NCBI GenBank assembly: GCA_031254445.1
Contig: JAIRUL010000008.1
Span: 1 to 10,474 of the forward strand
Direction of reading: 5' to 3'
DNA: 10,474 nt
Source of the DNA: Chitinispirillales bacterium
Lineage (GTDB): Bacteria; Fibrobacterota; Chitinivibrionia; Chitinivibrionales; Chitinispirillaceae
Part shown: positions 1-6,879 of the stretch, in pieces
How positions within the stretch are numbered: position 1 is the stretch's first letter
Layout: each line of letters begins with the position of its first letter
Program-made: the position numbers and the translations under genes
Notes under the pieces: generated by a model
The model's database searches: none
Told to the model about the DNA's origin: nothing
The model's input: only the letters and a program-made list of their open reading frames with translations

Positions 1-152
1 TTGACTTTGACTTTGTGTGGCGGCTCTGCGCCACACGTTATGAAGCCGTAGGCTTCGTCTGAAAAAGATTTAAAAGATTTTTAGGCTTCGGCTTCGTCTG
101 AAAAAGATTTTGACTTTAAAAGATTAAAAGATTAAAAGATTTAAAGATTAAA
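1..152 (+). repeat. Composite intergenic repeat element, copy A
   Basis: The copy begins at the window edge with at least two TTTGAC-type units. Hairpin 1 follows: GTGTGGCG at 15-22, loop GCTCTG, CGCCACAC at 29-36. Hairpin 2 is GAAGCC at 42-47, loop GTA, GGCTTC at 51-56. Next come GTCTGAAAAAGATTT, a partial second GGCTTCGTCTGAAAAAGATTT (91-110), and TTGACTTTAAAAGA with A/T-rich repeats reaching the rnhA start. Bases 6-71 match copy B (4024-4089) without a mismatch. Bases 29-74 match copy C (6972-7017). No reading frame in it looks coding. A TTGACT at 110-115 followed by TTAAAA at 132-137 is a possible sigma-70-type promoter for rnhA. Family and function are unrecognised. Confidence 0.85.
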
Positions 153-623
153 ATGAAACAGGTAGAAATCTTCACAGACGGCGCCTGCTCCGGCAACCCC
201 GGCCCCGGCGGATACGGCGCGCTTATGCGCTACAATGGCCAAATTAAGGAGCTTTCCGGCGGCTTTGCGGACACGACGAACAACCGTATGGAGCTGATGG
301 GCGTGATAGCCGCCCTCGAGGCGCTCAAAGAGCCGTGCAGCGTGGTCGTTACCACCGACTCGCAGTACGTGGTGAACGGCATAGAGAAAGGCTGGGCGGA
401 GAAGTGGAGGGCGGCGGGTTGGATGCGGAATAAGAAAGAGAGGGCGCAGAACGCCGACCTATGGGGCCGGCTCTTGCAGGCGGCGTCCCGGCACAAGGTA
501 GCGTTCGCGTGGATCCGCGGCCACAGCGGCCACTGGGAGAACGAACGGTGCGACAAGCTGGCGGTGGCTGCGGCGGCGAAGAAAGGGCTGCCGGCGGATG
601 TCCGGGGGGCGGGGGAGCGTTAA
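153..623 (+). CDS. rnhA: Ribonuclease HI
   Basis: RNase HI is a cytoplasmic endonuclease that cuts the RNA strand of RNA-DNA hybrids. It removes R-loops and RNA primers during replication. The 156-residue product is almost the same length as the E. coli enzyme (155). The full catalytic set is visible: D9 in FTDGACSGNPGPGG, E47 in NNRMEL, D69 in TTDSQYV, H124 in RGHSGHWEN and D134 in ERCDKLA. The W81-W90 region with its basic residues (WAEKWRAAGWMRNKKE) corresponds to the hybrid-binding basic protrusion of proteobacterial-type RNase HI. The ATG at 153 matches the conserved family N-terminus. No good Shine-Dalgarno precedes it; the upstream sequence is the A-rich end of repeat copy A. The gene appears monocistronic. 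The C-terminal 15 or so residues are unconserved. The identification is firm. Confidence 0.96.
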   Translation: MKQVEIFTDGACSGNPGPGGYGALMRYNGQIKELSGGFADTTNNRMELMGVIAALEALKEPCSVVVTTDSQYVVNGIEKGWAEKWRAAGWMRNKKERAQNADLWGRLLQAASRHKVAFAWIRGHSGHWENERCDKLAVAAAAKKGLPADVRGAGER

Positions 624-626
624 TTA

Positions 627-645
627 AATTTGATTTGACTTTCTG
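627..645 (+). repeat. Short relic of the TTTGAC repeat module
   Basis: Just after the rnhA stop codon, the AT-rich sequence contains TTTGATTTGACTTT. This resembles the hexamer module of the larger intergenic elements but has neither hairpin. It may be a decayed copy or chance in AT-rich DNA. Confidence 0.35.
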
Positions 646-675
646 CGTATCAATCATCTATTTTTATCTTCTGTG

Positions 676-717
676 TTTTTTTTAACCGTGCCGTATACTA
701 TACTGTTTTGATATAAA
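676..717 (+). promoter_or_regulatory. Candidate promoter for pfp
   Basis: Two overlapping TATACT hexamers (694-699 and 699-704) and a TATAAA (712-717) lie 20-45 nt before the pfp start. The -35 side is poor: T-rich TTTTTT at 676-681 is spaced 17 nt from the second TATACT. A promoter is likely in this gap because rnhA ends far upstream and the gene opens with its own ribosome binding site. The exact boxes are uncertain. Confidence 0.4.
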
Positions 718-738
718 CGCCAAAAAAAGGAACAAAAA

Positions 739-2400
739 ATGTCAAAGATGATCTCTCCGCTTCAGGAGGCCCGCACGGCTTACAAGCCTAAACTCCCTTT
801 GGCTTTGGCCACTCACGGCAGCGCGATGAAAGCGGCGATGGGCGAGCCTACGGAGTCTGTGGCCGACCAGAGCAAGATTAAGGCGCTCTTCCCCAATACT
901 TACGGGCTGCCTGTGGTGACGTTTGAGGAGCCGGTCGGCGAGGACGCGCCGCTTCCCGCGTTCAAGGTTGGCGTCATCCTTTCGGGCGGGCAGGCTCCGG
1001 GCGGGCACAACGTTATTGCGGGGCTGTACGACGGGCTCAGGAGGATCAACGCCGCAAGCGAGCTGTACGGCTTTTTGGGCGGGCCGAGCGGGCTCACCGA
1101 CAATAAGCATATAAGGTTTGACGACGCGTTTATCGACGACTACCGCAACACGGGCGGCTTTGACATCATCGGGTCGGGGCGCACGAAGCTTGAGAAGGAG
1201 GAGCAGTTCGACAAGGTCATTGAGAACTGCAAGATTTTGGGCATTACCGCGCTCGTGATTATAGGCGGGGACGACTCCAATACAAACGCCTGCATGCTTG
1301 CCGAGTATTGCGCTAAGAAGGAGGCGGGGCTCTTGGTTGTGGGTTGCCCTAAGACGATAGACGGCGACTTGAAGAACGAGTGGATAGAGGCCTCGTTTGG
1401 TTTCGACACGGCGACCAAGGTGTACTCGGAGCTTATCGGCAACATCCAGCGCGACGCCAACTCCGCGAAGAAGTATTGGCATTTTATCAAGCTGATGGGC
1501 CGCAGCGCCTCGCACATCGCTTTGGAGTGCGCGCTCAAGACGCACCCGAACGTGGCGCTCATTTCGGAGGAGGTGGCCGAGAAGAAGATGACGCTGCGCC
1601 AGATTATAGAAAATATAGCCACAGTTGTCAAGAAGCGCGCAAGCGACGGCAAGAACTTCGGCGTGGTGCTTGTGCCGGAGGGGCTCATTGAGTTTGTGCC
1701 GGAGATGAAGAAGCTCATAGCCGAGCTGAACGACCTGCTGGCCGCGAACTCCGAGTTTTTCGACTCGCTTGCGAACGACGACGAGAAGTTGCAGTTTGTC
1801 AACAGCAAGTTTACGCCGGAGACGTCGAAGGCCTTTTCGAGCCTGCCGCTCGGCATCCAAAGGCAGCTGCTAGCCGACCGCGACCCGCACGGCAACGTGC
1901 AGGTTTCGCGCATCGAGACGGAGAAGCTGCTTATAGAGATGGTGGAGGAGCTTCTGAAGGAGTGGAAAGGCAGCGGCGAGTACAAGGGCAAGTTCTCCGC
2001 CGTGAACCACTTCTTCGGCTACGAGGGCCGCTGCGCCGCGCCGTCGAACTTCGACGCGGATTATTGCTATAGCCTTGGCTACACGGCCTCGAGCCTGATA
2101 GGCGCGGGCCTGACGGGCTACATCTCGTCCGTGCGCAACTTGACAAAGTCGGCGAATTGGTGGATAGCAGGCGGCATACCGCTGACGATGATGATGAACT
2201 TGGAACACCGCCACGGCAAAGAGAAGCCGGTCATCAGAAAGGCGCTCGTGGAGCTAAAAGGCAAGCCTTTCCACAAGTTCGCCGCCCACCGGGACGCTTG
2301 GGCGCTAACCGACGACTACCAGTACCCGGGGCCTATCCAGTACTTTGGGCCGACGGAGGTTTGCGATATTACCACCGATACTATACAGATAGAGAGGTAG
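739..2400 (+). CDS. pfp: Pyrophosphate--fructose-6-phosphate 1-phosphotransferase, long type
   Basis: This enzyme phosphorylates fructose 6-phosphate to fructose 1,6-bisphosphate with PPi as donor. The reaction is reversible and serves both glycolysis and gluconeogenesis in the cytoplasm. At 553 residues it fits the long PPi-PFK group known from Borrelia, Entamoeba and plant beta subunits, rather than the roughly 320-residue ATP-PFK. Visible motifs in order are the phosphate-binding loop [14 protein letters not shown] (about 77-90), GGDDSNTNA (176-184; D179 lies where ATP enzymes have Gly and is the residue linked to PPi use), PKTIDGD (204-210; catalytic D208), MGRSASH (253-259; fructose-6-phosphate binding) and GYEGR (427-431). 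The ATG at 739 is preceded by AAGGA (727-731) at good spacing. No ATP-PFK gene is seen nearby. A hairpin downstream (2537-2560) may end the transcript. The gene appears intact. Confidence 0.95.
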   Translation: MSKMISPLQEARTAYKPKLPLALATHGSAMKAAMGEPTESVADQSKIKALFPNTYGLPVVTFEEPVGEDAPLPAFKVGVILSGGQAPGGHNVIAGLYDGLRRINAASELYGFLGGPSGLTDNKHIRFDDAFIDDYRNTGGFDIIGSGRTKLEKEEQFDKVIENCKILGITALVIIGGDDSNTNACMLAEYCAKKEAGLLVVGCPKTIDGDLKNEWIEASFGFDTATKVYSELIGNIQRDANSAKKYWHFIKLMGRSASHIALECALKTHPNVALISEEVAEKKMTLRQIIENIATVVKKRASDGKNFGVVLVPEGLIEFVPEMKKLIAELNDLLAANSEFFDSLANDDEKLQFVNSKFTPETSKAFSSLPLGIQRQLLADRDPHGNVQVSRIETEKLLIEMVEELLKEWKGSGEYKGKFSAVNHFFGYEGRCAAPSNFDADYCYSLGYTASSLIGAGLTGYISSVRNLTKSANWWIAGGIPLTMMMNLEHRHGKEKPVIRKALVELKGKPFHKFAAHRDAWALTDDYQYPGPIQYFGPTEVCDITTDTIQIER

Positions 2401-2453
2401 GGGTAAATCTTTAAAGCCGTTAAAGCCTTTAATGCCTTTAAAGTCAAAGGCTT
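2401..2453 (-). repeat. Degenerate reverse-oriented copy of the intergenic repeat's right end
   Basis: Read on the - strand, 2453 to 2401 gives AAGCCTTTGACTTTAAAGG followed by repeated TTTAA-type units, ending at the pfp stop codon. This matches the TTTGACTTTAAAAGA module of the forward elements but lacks both family hairpins. On the + strand, AAGCCTTT (2423-2430) and AAAGGCTT (2446-2453) can pair around a 15-nt loop. The assignment rests on short A/T-rich matches. Confidence 0.5.
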
Positions 2454-2536
2454 ATATGGGAGAATGGGGCGTGCTGCAACTCCCGCGCCGCGGTTTATAG
2501 GGCAGGGGATGCTTGGGCCTTTTGCTCTGGCGTCGC

Positions 2537-2560
2537 AAAGGCGGGGCCAGCCCCGCCTTT
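2537..2560. terminator. GC-rich perfect hairpin, possible terminator of pfp
   Basis: AAAGGCGGGGC (2537-2547) and GCCCCGCCTTT (2550-2560) form an 11-bp perfect inverted repeat with a 2-nt centre, or 10 bp with a CCAG loop. The arms carry A3 and T3 ends, so it could work in both directions, but the 3-T tract is short for an intrinsic terminator. It sits 137 nt after pfp and 51 nt before the promoter of the next gene. It could instead be a stability hairpin or a protein-binding palindrome. Confidence 0.5.
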
Positions 2561-2610
2561 ACTTAGCGGCAACCCTGAATGGGGTACGGAACGCAATGGC
2601 AAATTAACCC

Positions 2611-2640
2611 TTGACAATCGCATATGCACAATACTATTAT
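2611..2640 (+). promoter_or_regulatory. Strong sigma-70-like promoter, apparently leaderless
   Basis: A consensus TTGACA (2611-2616) is followed after 18 nt by TATTAT (2635-2640). Initiation about 7 nt beyond the -10 falls at 2647, the first base of the ATG of the next gene. A perfect TATAAT (2641-2646) abuts the ATG, but its 24-nt spacing from TTGACA is too long. There is no purine-rich Shine-Dalgarno between the promoter and the start codon. Confidence 0.65.
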
Positions 2641-2646
2641 TATAAT

Positions 2647-3720
2647 ATGAAGAAATCTACTGTCAATACCGCGATGATTGTGTTTGTCGGCGTTGCCTCT
2701 ATTTGCGCGGGGTCGGTTTTGGCGCAGCAGAAGGGGGGCGGGGATTGGTCTCAGGGTTTTCCGGACGATCCGGCTAAGAAGGCGCAGGCCGCGCCGCCGC
2801 CGCCTCCTCCTCCGCCTCCGCCTGCGTTGTTGCCGCCTCCTGCTCAGGCTGCGCCGGCGGCTAAGGCTGCGCAGGGGCAGCAACCGGCTCAGGGTACGGC
2901 GGCTGCCCCTGCGCCTGCGCCTGCCGCAGCGCCTACGGGGCAGCAGGTTGATGAGGCTGCGCAGCCCGGGGGCGGGGCGGGTCAGGCTACCGTTAAGCGG
3001 CCGTCTACCGGCATTGTGGGCGCGGAGTCTTCTATGCGCCTTGGGATTGAGCTCTCGGCGGGGGCGCTGGCCGCCGCGCCGTACTTGTTTTTTGAGGGGG
3101 GCAAGAGGCCGGGCGAGGGGAAGGTCGCGTACCCTAAAGACCGCGCCATCTACCAGCGGTTTGACGATATTGTCGTCAAGCCCGCCGGCGGGAAAGAGCT
3201 TCCCTACAAGACCGGCGATACCGTTGACGTGCTTAGGTCTATGAAGAAAGTGCGGGTCAATGGCGAAGCGGCGCGCGTCGTCGCGCGCACGGGGCGCGGG
3301 GTTGTTATCGGGTTTGCGGGCAAGAAAGCGGTTGTCAAACTTACCGACGTGTGGGGCAAGGTGACCGGCTCGGAGAGGGTAGACAAGGCGCAGGCCTTTT
3401 CGTCCGCCTATTTTGACGATAAGCCGGCGGACGGAACGGTTCTAAGAGCCACGGTGCTATTGCACCTTGACAACACTATCTCTCCGTATATGCACCAGTA
3501 CCTTGTTGTGGACAAGGGCTCCGAGGCAGGCGTTAAGCTTGGGGACTTCTTTCGGGTGGCGGATAAGGAGCACCCCCGTAAATTCAGCGAGGAGTTGATA
3601 GAGGCGCAGGCGGTCAACGTGACGCCCAAGTCGTCTACGCTGGTAATCCACAAGATATATAGGGAGCGCCTGAACCCCGGCGACGAGGCGTTTCTGAGCT
3701 TTAGGGCGGCGGAGAAGTAG
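2647..3720 (+). CDS. Secreted Pro/Ala-rich protein of unknown function
   Basis: The product has 357 residues. Residues 1-26 are a classic Sec signal peptide: basic MKK, a hydrophobic core, and cleavage expected after VLA (A26), before QQKGG. No lipobox is present. Residues about 42-118 are low-complexity Pro/Ala/Gln/Gly, including ten consecutive prolines (50-59), probably a flexible tether across the periplasm or wall. Residues about 120-357 look folded and contain two similar segments, one after GDTVDV (190-195) and one after GDFFRV (299-304). Each has a hydrophobic beta-rich pattern, and the second ends in NPGDEAFL. Such G-D-x-x-x-V segments resemble the C-terminal parts of some LysM-linked envelope proteins, but I do not recognise the family. 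The start is placed at ATG 2647 because it begins the signal peptide. An in-frame TTG at 2611 lies inside the -35 box and is rejected. The gene appears to stand alone under its own promoter. Confidence 0.85.
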   Translation: MKKSTVNTAMIVFVGVASICAGSVLAQQKGGGDWSQGFPDDPAKKAQAAPPPPPPPPPPALLPPPAQAAPAAKAAQGQQPAQGTAAAPAPAPAAAPTGQQVDEAAQPGGGAGQATVKRPSTGIVGAESSMRLGIELSAGALAAAPYLFFEGGKRPGEGKVAYPKDRAIYQRFDDIVVKPAGGKELPYKTGDTVDVLRSMKKVRVNGEAARVVARTGRGVVIGFAGKKAVVKLTDVWGKVTGSERVDKAQAFSSAYFDDKPADGTVLRATVLLHLDNTISPYMHQYLVVDKGSEAGVKLGDFFRVADKEHPRKFSEELIEAQAVNVTPKSSTLVIHKIYRERLNPGDEAFLSFRAAEK

Positions 3721-3801
3721 CCTGTCGCGGGTACAGCTATACGGCGGGCGTAGGTAGGTATAAATATTTACGATTATTGTAGGGAAGGGTGTCGGCAGGG
3801 G

Positions 3802-4005
3802 ATGGCAAATATTATTTACGTTGTGGGCAAGAGGCTGCTTATCAGCAGGAGCCGCGGGAGCGTCCGCGGCTCCGTCATATTTTTGTTGGCGCATTTGCTG
3901 TTTTTGGCGGGTATAGTCTTCGCTGCGGAGGTAGCGCTGGTTCTGCTCGGAACGTGGGATATTTACGTGCCGTTTACCGCGCAGCTAATGAGGCTTTTAG
4001 GCTAG
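3802..4005 (+). CDS. Possible small single-span membrane protein
   Basis: A 67-residue frame encodes a basic N-terminal part (KRLLISRSRGSVRGS, residues 10-24), then a hydrophobic stretch at about 25-48 that could span the membrane once, with the positive charges on the expected cytoplasmic side. A short tail containing WDIYVPF follows. A purine-rich AGGGAAGGG (3781-3789) lies 12 nt before the ATG, rather far for a Shine-Dalgarno; a nearer CAGGGG touches the ATG. TATAAA at 3759-3764 is a possible -10 without a clear -35. Against it, a perfect 10-bp hairpin with a T-run (3848-3884) lies inside the frame and may be a terminator of the upstream gene. No family is recognised. A longer Arg-rich frame overlapping it (3789-4028) looks spurious. 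Confidence 0.45.
   Translation: MANIIYVVGKRLLISRSRGSVRGSVIFLLAHLLFLAGIVFAAEVALVLLGTWDIYVPFTAQLMRLLG
3848..3884 (+). terminator. Strong hairpin followed by a T-run, possible terminator
   Basis: GGAGCCGCGG (3848-3857) and CCGCGGCTCC (3864-3873) pair perfectly over 10 bp around the loop GAGCGT. Five Ts follow at 3880-3884, after a 6-nt gap. Spacing between the stem and the T-run is longer than usual for an intrinsic terminator. It lies 128 nt past the stop of the secreted-protein gene and inside the putative 67-residue frame, so it may end that transcript or attenuate the small gene. Confidence 0.35.
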
Positions 4006-4012
4006 CAGTATC

Positions 4013-4165
4013 TTTAAAAAGATTTTGACTTTGTGTGGCGGCTCTGCGCCACACGTTATGAAGCCGTAGGCTTCGTCTGAAAAAGATTTTAAGACTTTGA
4101 CTTTAGGCTTCGTCTGAAAAAGATTTAAAAGAATTTGACTTTAAAAGACTTAAAAGACTTAAAGG
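4013..4165 (+). repeat. Composite intergenic repeat element, copy B
   Basis: This copy has the same order as copies A and C but only one TTTGAC unit. Hairpin 1 is GTGTGGCG (4033-4040), loop GCTCTG, CGCCACAC (4047-4054). Hairpin 2 is GAAGCC (4060-4065), loop GTA, GGCTTC (4069-4074). GTCTGAAAAAGATTTT, a second partial GGCTTCGTCTGAAAAAGATTT (4106-4126) and TTTGACTTTAAAAGACTTAAAAG follow. Bases 4024-4089 are identical to 6-71. TTGACT at 4135-4140, with a weak TTAAAG at 4159-4164 (18-nt spacing), would start RNA near 4171, just before the tRNA 5' end at 4178. Confidence 0.85.
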
Positions 4166-4177
4166 CTTAGAGGTTTT

Positions 4178-4261
4178 GCGGAAGTGGTGGAATTGGTAGA
4201 CGCGCTAGGTTCAGGTCCTAGTGGGTGCAAGCCTGTGGGGGTTCGAGTCCCCCCTTCCGCA
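4178..4261 (+). tRNA. tRNA-Leu (anticodon CAG)
   Basis: A complete class II cloverleaf can be drawn. Acceptor GCGGAAG (4178-4184) pairs with CTTCCGC (4254-4260), followed by discriminator A at 4261. The D-arm contains GGTAGACGC. Anticodon stem CTAGG/CCTAG (4205-4209/4217-4221) encloses loop TTCAGGT with anticodon CAG at 4212-4214, reading CUG. The long variable arm (about 4222-4236) is typical of leucine tRNAs. T-arm GGGGG-TTCGAGT-CCCCC ends at 4253. The 3' CCA is not encoded, so it must be added by CCA nucleotidyltransferase. The tRNA lies between repeat copy B and mutL and may share a transcript with mutL. Confidence 0.96.
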
Positions 4262-4334
4262 TTTTATTCTGTTTCGCCGCGCCGCAGTGCCGTTAATACA
4301 ATGCGAACACTCTTTTAATTCGGACTGCCTTGCA

Positions 4335-6194
4335 ATGCAAGAGAAAAACAGCATAAAACTCCTTCCGCCCTCGGTTGTGGAAAAGATCGCGGCCGGCGAG
4401 GTGGTGGAGCGCCCCGCCTCCGTCTTAAAGGAGCTTGTCGAGAACTCTATAGACGCTGGAGCCTCGCGCATAGACGTGACGGTCGAGGACGCGGGTTTTT
4501 CGATGATGCGGGTTGCCGACGACGGGTGCGGGATGTCGCAGGCGGACCTCAAGATGAGCGTGCTGCCCCACGCCACGAGCAAGATCAGCTCGGCGGACGA
4601 CCTATATTCCATAGCAACAATGGGGTTCCGCGGCGAGGCGCTGGCGAGCGTTTCGGCGGTCGCCAGGATGAGCGTGGTCACCTGCGACGACGCGTCGTCG
4701 GGGCTCGGCAGCGAGATATCGGCAGACGGCGGCGTATCGTCGGATACTGCTTTGGCCTCGAGGGTTCGCGGGACTACGGTCACCGTGCGCGACTTGTTTT
4801 TCAACGTCCCTGCCCGCAAAAAATTCATGAAGACCCAGCGCGGCGAGCAGTCGGCAATTATAAAAGTATTAGAACAGTTGTCAATCCCGTTTCCAGCTAT
4901 CCACTTTACCGTCACGGTCGACGGGAAAAAGGCCTTAGACCTGCCCGCCGTGAACAATCTCAAAGAAAGGATTTGTCAAGTAGGCGGAAATGATTTCGCT
5001 AAAAGCCTTGTAGAGTGCGGCGGCGACGGCGATGGGATGTCGGCTGTGGCGTTCGTCTCCACGCCGGAGAAGCTGCAGGCCAAGCCGCGGTTTCAGAGCT
5101 TGTACGTTAATCTCAGGCGGATAGACAACGACTCGGTGTCCTTTGCCGTGCGGGAGGCTTTCGCGCAGTATTTGGGGCACGGGAATAGGCCGGCCTTTTT
5201 TTGCTTTTTAGACGTCGATCCCGAGAAAGTGGACGTAAACGTCCACCCCACGAAGCAGCAGGTGAAGTTCGACAACGAGCGCGGGCTTTTCGGGTTCATC
5301 TATCACGTTGTCAAGGAGGGGCTGCGCAAGGCGGAGGCGGCGCGGGGGGACTTGGCGTTTGGCGGGGGCGGCGGTATTGGCGGCGGCATTAATAGGAGCG
5401 TAAGCGGCGGGATTGACGGCATCGGTTTTATCGGCGTGAACGATTTTGCCGGCGGCATCCCCTCTAGTGCAAATTATGCCGCAGGCAACGGCCAATACGG
5501 CGGCGTACAGACATTCCTCAACATCACGTCCCCGTCCGTCAACTTAAATAACGCCGCCTCCGCCGCGCCCCTCGGCGGCATTGCCGACATTGGCATCGAC
5601 GCCGCCGCCGTGCATACGCCCGAGCTTATCCAGTGCTACCAGATACACGGGCTCTTTATCCTCGCGCCGATAAAGAACGGCATATTGCTTATAGACCAGC
5701 ACGCGGCGGACGAGCGGGTGCGCTACGAGCAGGCGCTTAGAGATTTGGAGAGCGGCCGCCCCGTCTCCCAGCAGCTCCTCTTCCCGATAGTGTTAGAGAT
5801 GAGCCCGGCGGAAAAAGCCGTACTTGAGTCCGGCGGAAATTATTTTAATGATTTGGGCTTCGAGATAGCCGATTTCGGCGGAAACACGGTCTCTATCTCG
5901 GCGCTGCCCGCGTTTCTGCGGGACGGGCTGGCGGAGGAGGCGGTCAGGGAGATGGTGCGCTACCTGCTCGACGGACGAGGCGGCCCCGAAATGATGAAAG
6001 AGCCGATGAGGCGCTTCGCGGCGGCGTTTGCCTGCGGGGCGGCGATAAAGTCGGGGCAGAAATTGAGCTTAGAGGAGATGAACGCGCTGATAAACGCGCT
6101 CTTCTCGGCGGATAACCCGTACACGTGCCCGCACGGGCGGCCGACGCTTGTCAGGATGTCGGTCGACGAACTGACGCGGCGCTTTTTGAGATGA
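4335..6194 (+). CDS. mutL: DNA mismatch repair protein MutL with endonuclease domain
   Basis: MutL links mismatch recognition by MutS to strand removal. The 619-residue product has the N-terminal GHKL ATPase (about 1-330): catalytic E36 and Mg-binding N37 in LVENSIDAGA, DDGCGM (62-67) and GFRGEAL (97-103). A Gly/Asn/Ala-rich linker follows (about 340-428), then the C-terminal dimerisation domain. There the nicking-endonuclease motif DQHA(x)2E(x)4E is intact (D454, H456, E460, E465), together with FACGAAIKSG (C567) and CPHGRP (598-603), which build the metal site. This is the type found in bacteria that lack MutH. The start is ATG 4335, which gives the conserved opening (IKLLPPSVVEKIAAGEVVERP). 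The frame stays open upstream into the tRNA, so earlier starts are rejected. No clear Shine-Dalgarno is visible. The STAS gene follows 7 nt downstream. Confidence 0.96.
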   Translation: MQEKNSIKLLPPSVVEKIAAGEVVERPASVLKELVENSIDAGASRIDVTVEDAGFSMMRVADDGCGMSQADLKMSVLPHATSKISSADDLYSIATMGFRGEALASVSAVARMSVVTCDDASSGLGSEISADGGVSSDTALASRVRGTTVTVRDLFFNVPARKKFMKTQRGEQSAIIKVLEQLSIPFPAIHFTVTVDGKKALDLPAVNNLKERICQVGGNDFAKSLVECGGDGDGMSAVAFVSTPEKLQAKPRFQSLYVNLRRIDNDSVSFAVREAFAQYLGHGNRPAFFCFLDVDPEKVDVNVHPTKQQVKFDNERGLFGFIYHVVKEGLRKAEAARGDLAFGGGGGIGGGINRSVSGGIDGIGFIGVNDFAGGIPSSANYAAGNGQYGGVQTFLNITSPSVNLNNAASAAPLGGIADIGIDAAAVHTPELIQCYQIHGLFILAPIKNGILLIDQHAADERVRYEQALRDLESGRPVSQQLLFPIVLEMSPAEKAVLESGGNYFNDLGFEIADFGGNTVSISALPAFLRDGLAEEAVREMVRYLLDGRGGPEMMKEPMRRFAAAFACGAAIKSGQKLSLEEMNALINALFSADNPYTCPHGRPTLVRMSVDELTRRFLR

Positions 6195-6201
6195 GGAGAT
6201 T

Positions 6202-6879
6202 ATGAGCAGCGCGAGCGAAAATACCTACACGTTTAAGATGCCGCAGCGATTCAACGCGGAGACCCCGTACAAGACGGTCATTATGCTCAAAGAGCTGCCC
6301 GCAAGCGACTGCGAGTGCGTCGTGCTCGACCTAAGCGACACCGTCTCCATGGACAGCGCCGGGATAGGCGTCCTCGTCTTCCTCTACAAGGAGCTTACGG
6401 CGCGCTCCAAATCCCTTGTGCTCAAAAAGCCGCAGAGAGGCATCTACAACCTCCTAATGGAAACCGGCATAGACAGGCTCTTCGACGTGGAGCTCTCATC
6501 GGGGGTCAAAAAAGCCGACGCCGGGCTAAACGAGCTCGACGCGCAGCTCAATATAGAAGAAGAGGTGGTAGGCGACGTGTACGTCGTCTCGCTCTTCGGC
6601 GTTATGAATTACCCGACCGGCTCCCAGCTCTTCAAGAAAAGCATGTTTTTGACCCTATCGTCTACGAACAAAATCCTGCTAAACTGCCAAGAGCTCGCTT
6701 TCTTCGACAGCCTAAGCGTCGGCTCGGTCCTTAGGTTGAGCAGGATACTGCAAGACAACGGCGGCTCTATGAGGATATGCTGCGCGAACGACGTTGTGCG
6801 AAACGTCTTCGCGAGCCTAGGGATAGACTCCATCATCCAAATCTTCAATACGCGGGAAGACGCGCTTGACGGATGGTAA
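6202..6879 (+). CDS. Protein with two tandem STAS domains (anti-sigma antagonist-like)
   Basis: The 225 residues form two consecutive STAS folds. The first (about 10-105) carries VVLDLSDTVSMDSAGIGVL with S52 in DSAG, the position phosphorylated in SpoIIAA/RsbV-type antagonists. The second (about 118-220) starts at VGDVYVVSLFG and has AFFDSLSVGSVLRL, with S170/S172 at the equivalent loop. Proteins of this family bind anti-sigma kinases or act in stressosome-like partner switching in the cytoplasm, with serine phosphorylation controlling binding. No kinase, phosphatase or sigma factor is present in the window, so the partner is unknown. A strong GAGGAG (6193-6198) overlaps the mutL stop codon, giving a 7-nt gap and probable translational coupling. 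Both domains look intact. Family assignment is good; the specific role is inference. Confidence 0.87.
   Translation: MSSASENTYTFKMPQRFNAETPYKTVIMLKELPASDCECVVLDLSDTVSMDSAGIGVLVFLYKELTARSKSLVLKKPQRGIYNLLMETGIDRLFDVELSSGVKKADAGLNELDAQLNIEEEVVGDVYVVSLFGVMNYPTGSQLFKKSMFLTLSSTNKILLNCQELAFFDSLSVGSVLRLSRILQDNGGSMRICCANDVVRNVFASLGIDSIIQIFNTREDALDGW

Noticed and set aside
15..71. Intrinsic terminators formed by hairpins 1 and 2 of the repeat
   Set aside because: Neither hairpin is followed by a U-tract on the + strand: hairpin 1 is followed by GTTATG and hairpin 2 by GTCTGAAAAAG. On the - strand the following sequence is not T-rich enough.
204..210. Reading PPi-PFK motif TIDGD as an unusual substitution
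   Set aside because: These are residue positions of pfp. Long-type PPi-PFKs commonly carry TIDGD where ATP enzymes and short PPi enzymes have TIDND, so it fits the family.
742..1860. A 372-codon open frame antisense to pfp
   Set aside because: It lies entirely inside a clearly conserved enzyme gene, its product is Arg/Leu/Val-rich without recognisable motifs, and such frames are expected opposite GC-rich coding DNA.
1140..1991. A 283-codon Ser-rich frame opposite pfp
   Set aside because: It is a shadow of pfp codons on the other strand, with no domain signature or ribosome binding site.
2611..2646. TTG start at 2611 for the secreted protein
   Set aside because: It lies in the TTGACA -35 box and would put YAQYYYYN before the signal peptide. 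ATG 2647 gives a normal MKK-type signal sequence.
2401..2646. Riboswitch or ncRNA in the gap after pfp
   Set aside because: Apart from the repeat fragment, the GC-rich hairpin and the promoter, no conserved riboswitch core could be recognised by eye.
3789..4028. A 79-codon frame overlapping the small membrane ORF
   Set aside because: It has no hydrophobic or conserved pattern, runs into repeat B and looks like an out-of-frame shadow.
4221..4334. N-terminal extension of MutL starting inside the tRNA
   Set aside because: The extra 38 residues are encoded partly by tRNA-Leu sequence and do not resemble MutL. The conserved N-terminus starts just after ATG 4335.
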